A stretch of 64,000 bases of DNA from NCBI GenBank assembly GCA_946408125.1, contig CAMJQW010000001.1, positions 62,001 through 126,000 on the forward strand, written 5' to 3'. Below are positions 57,954-64,000 of the stretch, in pieces (position 1 is the stretch's first letter; the number at the start of each line of letters is the position of its first letter). A program made the translations under genes and the position numbers. The notes beneath the pieces were generated by a model that was not told where the DNA came from, did no database searches, and worked only from the letters and a program-made list of their open reading frames with translations. The DNA comes from an uncultured Fibrobacter sp. Lineage in GTDB: Bacteria; Fibrobacterota; Fibrobacteria; Fibrobacterales; Fibrobacteraceae.

Positions 57954-58022
57954 ACCGGTCATGTACCGGAACCCTCCCGGGGCCAATGTCGGTTCCCGGG
58001 CGATAGACCAAAGGGACTCATT
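57954..58022 (+). promoter_or_regulatory. Structured rpsF leader, candidate S6:S18 autoregulatory element
   Basis: The 69-nt leader folds into CCGGT/ACCGG (57955-57959 with 57965-57969) and a second stem GGAACC/GGTTCC (57968-57973 with 57991-57996) around a CCCGGG-containing loop. The S6:S18 complex of many bacteria binds a CCG-containing motif in its own rpsF leader; a CCG is present, but I cannot match the full consensus by eye. Confidence 0.4.
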
Positions 58023-58394
58023 ATGAGACAATACGAAACGATGGTTATCATCGACGCTATGATCTCTGACGACGCCATCAAGGCCGAAGTCGAGAACATC
58101 GGTGCCATGATCACCAACGGCGGCGGTGAAATTCTCCGTCGCGACGACTGGGGCAAGCGCAAGCTCGCCTACTCCATCAACAAGCGCCAGCACGGCTACT
58201 ATGTGATTTTCTACTACAAGGCTGAAGCCTCTGTGGTGGCAAACATGGAAGCTGCCCTCAAGCTGAACGAGAACGCCCTCCGTTGGATGACCCTCGCTGA
58301 TTATCCGATGAGCGAAATCGTCTACAACCAGGATATGGCTCAGTCTACCGAGGAAATCATCCCGGTCGACGCAGAAGAAGGGGAGGCTGAATAA
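58023..58394 (+). CDS. rpsF: Ribosomal protein bS6
   Basis: A 123-residue S6 of the 30S platform, binding the central domain of 16S rRNA with S18. The [20 protein letters not shown] start, the [33 protein letters not shown] core and acidic C-terminal tail (DAEEGEAE) are typical. First gene of the operon; its stop overlaps the rpsR start by 1 nt. Confidence 0.97.
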   Translation: MRQYETMVIIDAMISDDAIKAEVENIGAMITNGGGEILRRDDWGKRKLAYSINKRQHGYYVIFYYKAEASVVANMEAALKLNENALRWMTLADYPMSEIVYNQDMAQSTEEIIPVDAEEGEAE

Positions 58395-58645
58395 TGGCTT
58401 TTGAAGATAAGAAGCAGGCTCCGCGTATCCGCCGCAAGAAGACTTGCTGGTTCACGGAAAACAATGTCAAGTTCATTGACTACAAGGACGAGAAGACTCT
58501 CCGTCGCTTCATCTCTGAACGTGGCAAGATTATTCCCCGTCGCATCTCCGGCACTTCCGCCAAGTACCAGCGTATGCTGAACGAGGCTATCAAGCGTGCC
58601 CGCCAGATGGCGATTCTCCCGTTCGTTTCGGACAGCATGCGCTAA
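58394..58645 (+). CDS. rpsR: Ribosomal protein bS18
   Basis: An 83-residue S18, the S6 partner on the 30S platform. It keeps [65 protein letters not shown], with a single cysteine, so it is of the zinc-independent form. No single-stranded DNA binding gene lies between S6 and S18, unlike the rpsF-ssb-rpsR order in Firmicutes. Confidence 0.97.
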   Translation: MAFEDKKQAPRIRRKKTCWFTENNVKFIDYKDEKTLRRFISERGKIIPRRISGTSAKYQRMLNEAIKRARQMAILPFVSDSMR

Positions 58646-58659
58646 GGAGGAACTAGACT

Positions 58660-59106
58660 ATGGAAATTATTCTTAAGGCCAATGTTCCCCACTTGGGCAA
58701 GATGCTCGACGTCGTGAAGGTTAAGGACGGCTTTGCCCGTAACTACCTCTTCCCGCGTAAGCTCGCCGTCCGTGCGACCAAGGAAGCCAAGGCTCAGATC
58801 GAAAGCAACCGCGCCGCCCTCGAAGCCCAGTTCCAGAAGGAACTCGCTGCTGCCGGCGATGTCGCTGCCAAGCTTTCCCAGGTTTCCGTCAACCTCGAAC
58901 GCCGCGTCGTGGAAGGCGAACGCCTCTACGGTTCCGTGACTGCCGCCGACATTGCCGACGCAATCACCAAGGCTGGCGTCAAGGTGACCCGCGCCCAGGT
59001 CGATCTCGCAGAACCCATCAAGCAGCTCGGTGTCTACACCGTGACTATCAAGGTGTTCAGCGATGTTGAAGCCCAGGTCAAGGTCTGGGTTGTTGCTGAG
59101 AAGTAA
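58660..59106 (+). CDS. rplI: Ribosomal protein bL9
   Basis: A 148-residue L9. N-terminal 23S-binding domain (MEIILKANVPHLGKMLDVVKVKDGFARNYLFPRKLAVRAT) with the conserved GDVV-type loop replaced by GKML, long connecting helix (about 42-75), and C-terminal domain. Normal length. AAGGAGG precedes the ATG. Last gene of the operon, followed by a strong terminator. Confidence 0.96.
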   Translation: MEIILKANVPHLGKMLDVVKVKDGFARNYLFPRKLAVRATKEAKAQIESNRAALEAQFQKELAAAGDVAAKLSQVSVNLERRVVEGERLYGSVTAADIADAITKAGVKVTRAQVDLAEPIKQLGVYTVTIKVFSDVEAQVKVWVVAEK

Positions 59107-59129
59107 CAAGCCGAAGACAAACTTGAAAA

Positions 59130-59159
59130 GGCCGCTCCTGAGGGGGCGGTCCTTTTTTT
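59130..59159 (+). terminator. Terminator of the ribosomal operon
   Basis: GGCCGCTCC with a GGGGCGGTCC partner around TGAG, followed by seven Ts. Confidence 0.85.
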
Positions 59160-59173
59160 ATCTGCAGAATGAA

Positions 59174-59204
59174 AAAAGAGGTGCCCGTGTGGGACACCTC
59201 TTTT
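59174..59204. repeat. Long perfect hairpin between rplI and valS
   Basis: AAAAGAGGTG/CACCTCTTTT, a perfect 10-bp stem with an 11-nt loop. Each arm ends in A or T runs, so it can act as a bidirectional terminator, in addition to the one at 59130. Confidence 0.65.
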
Positions 59205-59287
59205 GAACTTGTATGAACGTCATTGCGCAAGCGCATGACTACGCGGCTCGGAAATACAAACTTATTTGCATTTCTCTCGCCTTGGTC

Positions 59288-59313
59288 GTCATTCCGGCCT
59301 TGAGCCGGAATCT
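59288..59313. repeat. Palindromic intergenic repeat, copy A
   Basis: GTCATTCCGGC...GCCGGAATCT: a 'GTCAT-TCC...GGA-ATCT' palindrome next to the valS stop codon. The shell matches copy B at 62096-62120 upstream of valS, with a different stem filling. This resembles dispersed 'TCATTCC...GGAATC' hairpin repeats seen in many bacteria. Confidence 0.7.
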
Positions 59314-59316
59314 AGA

Positions 59317-62064
59317 TTACTTCAATTCCTTCAGCGCAGCTTCGTTCTTCGCGATAATGTCTTGCTGAGTAGCGAGCTTGGTGCGTTCGGCGTTCACGAC
59401 GGCTTCGGGAGCGCCGCTGACGAACTTCTGGTTCGCGAGCTTGCGTTCGATAGAAGCGGCGAATGCCTTGGCCTTCTCGATTTCCTTTTCCAGGCGGGCG
59501 ATTTCTGCAGCCGGGTCGAGGATACCTTCGAGCGGGATGTAGAGTTCGCCACCGGGCACCACGGCGCTGGCGCTGAACTTCGGCTTGGCGGCCTTCACGG
59601 CGACGCTCAGGTCAGAAAGACCCGAAAGCTCGGTGATGATTGCCATGCAGTCCTTCACGCTGGCTTCCGTTGCGGCGTCATCGACGCTCACCACGGCGCT
59701 GAGCTTGGTGGCGGGGCTCACGTTGTAGCGGCCACGCACGCCACGCACGCTTTCCACCACGGCGAATGCCTGGTCGAATGCGGCTTCGATCTTCGCGTCG
59801 ATGAGCGATTCGTCGGCCTTGGGCCATGCGCGGCTGATCACCATTTCGCTGCCCTGGAACAGGATGCTGTTGAGTTCTTCGGTAATGAACGGCATCACCG
59901 GGTGGAGCAGGTCAAGCACGTTCTTCAGCACGTAGCTGAGGATAGCCATGGCGTTCTTCTTTTCGGCGGTGAGCGTCTCGCTGTTGATCACGGCCTTCTT
60001 GATTTCAAGATAGCTGGAGCACACGTCGTCCCACACGAAGCGGTACAGGAACCCGGCGAGTTCGGCGAAGTGGTATTCTTCGAGCATGCGGGTGGCGTCC
60101 TTGATGGTCGTCTGCAGGCGGCTCAGAATCCACTTGTCTTCGAGCGCGAACAAGTTCTTGTCCATCGGGAGCTCGGCGGCGAGAGCGCCGGCCTGTTCGA
60201 GCTGCGGGTAAAGGAAGCGGCAGGCGTTCCACAGCTTGTTGCTGAAGTTACGGCCGATTTCGAACTTTTCGCTGGTGTTGATTTCGCGGCCATCCGGCTG
60301 CTTTTCCTTCTTCACCGGCAGGCGCACGTCCTGGTTGTCGGTGCAAAGGCTTGCCATCACGAAGCGCAGAGCGTCGGTACCGTACTTTTCTTCGATATCC
60401 ATCGGGTCCACGCCGTTGCCCTTGGACTTGCTCATGGTCTGGCCATTGCCGTCCAGAATCTTCGGGTGGATGTACACCGTGTGGAACGGAACCGTGCCCA
60501 TGTTTTCCTGGCTGAAGAGCACCATGCGGGCGACCCACAGCGTAATGATGTCGCGGCTCGTCACGAGCACGCTGGTGGGGTAGTAGCGCTTGAGCGTGTC
60601 GGTGTTTTCCGGCCAGCCCATCGTGGAGTGCGGCCACAAGCCACTGGAGAACCACGTGTCGAGCACGTCTTCTTCCTGCTTGAGCACGCGGCCCGGAACA
60701 GCGTCTTCCTTGAGGTCTTCTTCCTGGCTGCACACGAGGTAGCCGCCGTTTTCGGCCTTGTAGAAGTAGATGTCGTCGCGGCCGGCAAATGCGGCCTTCA
60801 GTTCGTCTTCGCTAGCGTCGGTGTGCCAGATAGGAATGCGGTGGCCCCACCAGAGCTGACGGCTGATGCACCAGTCGCGCTTTTCGGCGAGCCAGTCCAG
60901 ATACTTGTTGGCGTAACGTTCGGGGATAATCTTGATTTCGCCCGACTTCACGGCGTTCATCGCGTTTTCGGCGAGCACATCCATCTTCACGAACCACTGG
61001 TCGCTGAGGTACGGCTCGATCACGGTCTTGGAACGGTCGGAGTGGCCCACCTGCATCTCGTGGTCTTCCACCTTGATGAGGAGTCCGAGTTCCTCGAGAC
61101 CTGCCACCACGGCGTCGCGGGCGGCCTGGCCCTTGAGACCCTGGAACTTGCCGGCATTCTCGTTCAGGCTGCCGTCATCGTTCATGATGTTGATCATCGG
61201 GAGCTTGTGGCGCAGGCCCGTTGCATAGTCGTTCGGGTCATGGGCCGGAGTCACCTTCACGGAACCCGTACCGAAGTCCTTGTCCACGAGGATGGCGTCG
61301 GCAATCACCGGGATTTCGCGGTCAACGAACGGCACCTTCAGGGTCTTGCCGATGAAGTGCGCGTAGCGTTCGTCGTTGGGGTGCACGGCGAGGGCCGTAT
61401 CGCCCATGATCGTCTCCGGGCGGGTCGTAGAGACGGGGATGAATCCCGAACCGTCGGCCAGAGGATACTTGAACGTCCAGAAGTGGCCCTTCACGGTCTC
61501 GTAGTAGATTTCGTCGTCGGCGACGGCGGTCTGGAGCTTGGTATCCCAGTTCACCAGGCGCTTGCCGCGGTAGATGAGGCCCTTCTTGAACAGGTTGAAG
61601 AAGGCGTGACGCACGGCCTTAGCGCAGACCGGGTCGAGCGTGAAGCGCTGGCGGCTCCAGTCGCAGCTGACGCCGAGGCTCTTGAGCTGTTTCGTGATGC
61701 GGGCTTCGTATTCGTCCTTCCATTTCCAGATGCGTTCCACCAGGGCGTCGCGGCCAATGTCGTGGCGGGTCTTGTGTTCGTCCTGGAAAAGGCGCTTTTC
61801 GACGACTGCCTGCGTGGCGATACCCGCGTGGTCCGTACCCGGAATCCACAGCGTGTCGCGGCCCGTCTTACGGCGGTAGCGTACCAAAATGTCCTGGAGC
61901 GTATCGTTGAGCGCGTGTCCCAGATGGAGTGCGCCGGTAACGTTCGGGGGCGGAATCACGACCGAGAACGGTTCGCCCTTTCCGCTGGGTGCAAAACTGT
62001 TTTTTTCTGCCCAGGCGCTATGCCAACGGGCTTCCACATCTTTAGCGTTATAACGAGTTTCCAT
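59317..62064 (-). CDS. valS: Valyl-tRNA synthetase
   Basis: A 915-residue class I aminoacyl-tRNA synthetase. HIGH-type motif GALHLGHAL with PPPNVT before it, the CP1 editing domain (about 190-340, STTRPETIMGDTALAVHPND), the KMSKS-type TMSKSKGNG, anticodon-binding helices, and a C-terminal coiled coil (about 850-915, IARLEKEIEKAKAFAASIERKLANQ). Length is normal. I start at 62064: it gives the usual ME(T)RYNAKDVEARWHSAW beginning, and a TAAATTTG box 10 nt upstream predicts a 4-nt leader. A longer frame would pass through that promoter. Confidence 0.97.
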   Translation of the reverse strand: METRYNAKDVEARWHSAWAEKNSFAPSGKGEPFSVVIPPPNVTGALHLGHALNDTLQDILVRYRRKTGRDTLWIPGTDHAGIATQAVVEKRLFQDEHKTRHDIGRDALVERIWKWKDEYEARITKQLKSLGVSCDWSRQRFTLDPVCAKAVRHAFFNLFKKGLIYRGKRLVNWDTKLQTAVADDEIYYETVKGHFWTFKYPLADGSGFIPVSTTRPETIMGDTALAVHPNDERYAHFIGKTLKVPFVDREIPVIADAILVDKDFGTGSVKVTPAHDPNDYATGLRHKLPMINIMNDDGSLNENAGKFQGLKGQAARDAVVAGLEELGLLIKVEDHEMQVGHSDRSKTVIEPYLSDQWFVKMDVLAENAMNAVKSGEIKIIPERYANKYLDWLAEKRDWCISRQLWWGHRIPIWHTDASEDELKAAFAGRDDIYFYKAENGGYLVCSQEEDLKEDAVPGRVLKQEEDVLDTWFSSGLWPHSTMGWPENTDTLKRYYPTSVLVTSRDIITLWVARMVLFSQENMGTVPFHTVYIHPKILDGNGQTMSKSKGNGVDPMDIEEKYGTDALRFVMASLCTDNQDVRLPVKKEKQPDGREINTSEKFEIGRNFSNKLWNACRFLYPQLEQAGALAAELPMDKNLFALEDKWILSRLQTTIKDATRMLEEYHFAELAGFLYRFVWDDVCSSYLEIKKAVINSETLTAEKKNAMAILSYVLKNVLDLLHPVMPFITEELNSILFQGSEMVISRAWPKADESLIDAKIEAAFDQAFAVVESVRGVRGRYNVSPATKLSAVVSVDDAATEASVKDCMAIITELSGLSDLSVAVKAAKPKFSASAVVPGGELYIPLEGILDPAAEIARLEKEIEKAKAFAASIERKLANQKFVSGAPEAVVNAERTKLATQQDIIAKNEAALKELK

Positions 62065-62072
62065 AGTGGGCA

Positions 62073-62080
62073 CAAATTTA
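62073..62080 (-). promoter_or_regulatory. TAAATTTG -10 box of valS (near-leaderless)
   Basis: Exact TAnnTTTG on the minus strand, identical to the rnpB box. Hexamer to ATG is 10 nt, so the predicted leader is about 4 nt. Confidence 0.55.
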
Positions 62081-62095
62081 GAAAAAATGCAGATT

Positions 62096-62120
62096 GTCAT
62101 CCCCGCGTAGGCGGGGATCT
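62096..62120. repeat. Palindromic intergenic repeat, copy B
   Basis: GTCATCCCCGC...GCGGGGATCT. It shares GTCAT(T/C)CC...GG(A/G)ATCT with copy A at 59288-59313 and the same orientation. It lies between the valS promoter and the end of the TIGR02145 lipoprotein gene. Confidence 0.7.
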
Positions 62121-62174
62121 CCTTTGTTTTTTTCGAAAAAACGGGCTAAAACAGAGGTGATCCGGCGTCGCGCA

Positions 62175-63668
62175 TTATAGTTTTTTTACGCAACGAACGT
62201 TTTCGGCCTGTGTCGAATCGATGCTCCAGCTACTGCCGTCAAAATAGTGGTAGTTGACATTTAATGCAAAGTTGGAACCGATAATGCCACCCTCAATGTT
62301 CAAACCGTCCCACTCGGGCCTATAAATAGAAGGCTTTGTTTCGTGGATGCCCCCGTATACGAAGCTAAGCCCGGTAGTGTTCTGGTGGTTGTACATTTCA
62401 TGGTTTGTGTCGTAGCCGATAACTTTTGCATAAATGGTGGTTGAGGGACTATTGCCGCCGATTACGGCTCTGAACTCTGATACGCTAGGCAGACGCCAGC
62501 CATCGGGACAGATGCCCTGGATGTTTTCATCGTAGTCTGTAGGCTTTTTGCCATTTCTGGCTTGAGCTGCGGTATATAAACGTCCATAAAGATCGCAGTA
62601 CATGGAATCGTTTTCGAAGCAGACGGAACCTTCGGAGGCGTAGTTCAAGTGTTCGGCCATCCAGACAAGGGTGTCGATGACGATAGTCTTGTAGAATTGA
62701 TTGTCGCGAGGATCCTGGAAAATGCCGTATTCCTTTTCGGGGTTGAGCCAAACCCAGGAGTATTTGTAGATACTGTCTGTTGTTATGCTATACAGCTGCT
62801 GGTCCCTGCAGACATAAGTGCCGCTGTCGTATTTGCGCCCCCTGCAAAGGGGATGGACTGTACTGTTCTGGCAGAAATGGGTGCGGTTGTTGTAGGCGAC
62901 GGAGCCACAACTAGAAATGTTGCTAAGGCAGCGGACTGAAAGCTTTGTATCCGGTTCTGCATTCAGGAAGCAGGCGCTATCGGTGGACTGGCTACAGCGG
63001 TATTTAGATGTGGGATAAGGGTTGATTTTCAACATCATCCCCGTGCTGTACCTATGATAATCGTGGGTGGTTGTCCAGAAGTTTTCGTCGGTACCGCCGT
63101 CACCGCTATCGATGGGTATTGCGTTAAATCCAAATTCATCTGTGCCGTTCCAATCCCCAAGTTCGCCGTTAGGCCACCCCGAAGTGCTTTTGAGGGCCTT
63201 GGCTGCCACGGCGAATCCACCCACAAAGTCTACGAGTTCCTGGAATTCCTCCATGCTGGGCAGGTGGAAGTTTTCGGGGCATACCTTTTGGGCGTCATCG
63301 AAGACGTAGATAAGGCTGTCGGCAAAGTGGAGATTTTCTGCCATCCAGGTTTGGTCGCCGATTTTAACGAGCTTGTAGCTTTTCCCGTCGCGGGAATCCG
63401 TAAAGGAGTCCTTTGGTTCCTGGAGTACGGAAGATTCCGAGGAAACAATACTGCTTGATGAACTTGTAGAGGACGTGTCTGTAGAAGAAATCCCGGCGCT
63501 GGAAGATGTCGGGTTGACCCCGGAACTAAGAGTTGCCGGTTCATTGCCGCTAGAAACATTGTCAACGTTGTCAATGTTGTCAACATCATCTGCGCTGCTT
63601 CCGTTGTCTCCGCACGCTGCAATCATGGCAGCAATGCTCAATGTCGTCAAAAGAGAGAATTTTTTCAT
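62175..63668 (-). CDS. Lipoprotein with two TIGR02145 domains and a poly-serine linker
   Basis: A 497-residue lipoprotein (lipobox IAAC, Cys19) with a DVDNIDNVDNV stretch and a serine/threonine linker (about 45-82). Two TIGR02145 domains follow. The first (about 85-260) has DSRDGKSYKLVKIGDQTWMAENLHF and CPENFHLPSMEEF. The second (about 325-497) has DPRDNQFYKTIVIDTLVWMAEHLNY, CPDGWRLPSVSEFRAVIGG, and the ending VRCVKKL. The start at 63668 gives a proper signal sequence; frames beginning upstream pass through the promoter. Paralogue of the genes at 7014 and 37603. Confidence 0.85.
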   Translation of the reverse strand: MKKFSLLTTLSIAAMIAACGDNGSSADDVDNIDNVDNVSSGNEPATLSSGVNPTSSSAGISSTDTSSTSSSSSIVSSESSVLQEPKDSFTDSRDGKSYKLVKIGDQTWMAENLHFADSLIYVFDDAQKVCPENFHLPSMEEFQELVDFVGGFAVAAKALKSTSGWPNGELGDWNGTDEFGFNAIPIDSGDGGTDENFWTTTHDYHRYSTGMMLKINPYPTSKYRCSQSTDSACFLNAEPDTKLSVRCLSNISSCGSVAYNNRTHFCQNSTVHPLCRGRKYDSGTYVCRDQQLYSITTDSIYKYSWVWLNPEKEYGIFQDPRDNQFYKTIVIDTLVWMAEHLNYASEGSVCFENDSMYCDLYGRLYTAAQARNGKKPTDYDENIQGICPDGWRLPSVSEFRAVIGGNSPSTTIYAKVIGYDTNHEMYNHQNTTGLSFVYGGIHETKPSIYRPEWDGLNIEGGIIGSNFALNVNYHYFDGSSWSIDSTQAENVRCVKKL

Positions 63669-63677
63669 ATGAAAAAA

Positions 63678-63718
63678 AATATAGCCCTTTTTGCCGATTC
63701 CGGCTAAGTTGAAACTTA
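63678..63718 (-). promoter_or_regulatory. Promoter with overlapping palindrome, TIGR02145 lipoprotein
   Basis: TATATT (63678-63683) is nine bases before the ATG, giving a predicted 3-nt leader. The -35 position overlaps a 14-bp palindrome, TAAGTT-GA-AACTTA (63705-63718), a possible operator. Confidence 0.4.
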
Positions 63719-63763
63719 TCCGATGCACAATAATTGTTGTTTTATGACACTTATTGTACTAGA

Positions 63764-64000
63764 CTATTTCACCAACGGATAATACGCCCCGCGAGCGGCC
63801 TTGCTCGGAACATTACGGCCCTTGAGGTCGGTGGTGCGGGCTTTGCCGAGGTTGCTTGCGTCCTTGCCCGCGGCGTTTTTGCCCGGGTTAAAAATGCGCG
63901 CCCCCGCGATGGCTGTGGTTCCGTTCTCGTCAACGAGCCCTTCGATGACATCTGCGCTCCCGTCGAGACTTGCCTTGTAGGGAATGGTCGCGTCTTTCAG
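63764..64000 (-). CDS. C-terminal end of an exported protein (cut by window edge)
   Basis: The last 78 codons of a minus-strand gene. The segment is ...ADVIEGLVDENGTTAIAGARIF, then a basic alanine/lysine-rich stretch, and the end TTDLKGRNVPSKAARGAYYPLVK. The 'DLKGR...(R)GAYY' ending resembles the C-terminal 'D.xGR....GxYxxx' segments of fibrobacter and other FCB secreted proteins that act as sorting or anchoring tails. With so little sequence the enzyme or binding role cannot be told. Confidence 0.6.
   Translation of the reverse strand: MKDATIPYKASLDGSADVIEGLVDENGTTAIAGARIFNPGKNAAGKDASNLGKARTTDLKGRNVPSKAARGAYYPLVK

Noticed and set aside
59266-62160. A 964-codon open frame antisense to valS
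   Set aside because: A by-product of strong third-position GC bias. It is rich in His/Val/Leu/Phe without domains, while valS has every synthetase motif.

Overview
The window reads as chromosome from a Fibrobacter (phylum Fibrobacterota) or a very close relative. The evidence is three genes with the 'Fibrobacter succinogenes major paralogous domain' (TIGR02145 type), one TIGR02147/DUF4423-type regulator, many lipoproteins with poly-serine linkers, a CcsA-type cytochrome c maturation protein, and -10 elements of the form TAnnTTTG known from the FCB group. There is no prophage, insertion sequence, CRISPR array or plasmid function. Coding density is high, and several convergent genes touch or overlap.

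Layout. 1-4.45 kb: a truncated membrane protein, a duplicated-domain protein, an alpha/beta-hydrolase-like membrane protein, then a TIGR02147 regulator overlapping a lipoprotein gene. 4.5-11.4 kb: tRNA-Gln, a NOP2/RsmB-type RNA methyltransferase, a PEGA protein, a TIGR02145 lipoprotein, an outer-membrane-type protein and a PCMD-type lipoprotein. 11.4-19.5 kb: trxA-hisF-tldD, then clpB behind a textbook sigma-54 promoter, an outer-membrane-type protein, and hisC-hisN. 19.5-30.8 kb: comEC, a metzincin lipoprotein, a DUF4416 protein, an LPP20-type lipoprotein diverging from a FecR-lipoprotein operon, rsmE, a HAD phosphatase and a lipoprotein. 30.9-38.6 kb: a YfhO-type membrane protein, a 36-residue membrane peptide, an ArsR-methyltransferase fusion, a PAP2 phosphatase, a porin-like protein, a CAP-domain lipoprotein and a TIGR02145 protein. 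38.7-49 kb: a PPP-type phosphoesterase, a ResB-CcsA fusion, and a minus-strand operon of FecR protein, 1182-residue beta-helix/barrel protein and FAD dehydrogenase. 49-64 kb: a small conserved protein, ybeY and a CorC-type protein; rnpB; a lipoprotein in an AT-rich patch; an Omp85-like protein; recG and an MCE protein; rpsF-rpsR-rplI; valS between two palindromic repeats; a TIGR02145 lipoprotein; and the 3' end of a further secreted protein.

The strongest unexpected signal is in how genes start. At least thirteen start codons lie only 6-10 nt downstream of a TATATT/TAnnTTTG -10 box, with no room for a Shine-Dalgarno site. This predicts leaderless or nearly leaderless mRNAs. The same box sits at the right distance from the rnpB and tRNA-Gln 5' ends, which supports its identity. 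Second is the sigma-54 promoter of clpB, with a 16-bp perfect palindrome about 185 bp upstream. Third are two separate FecR-domain envelope loci lacking any sigma factor or TonB receptor, and a TIGR02147 regulator translationally coupled to a surface lipoprotein. The last two may be undescribed envelope sensing or assembly modules.
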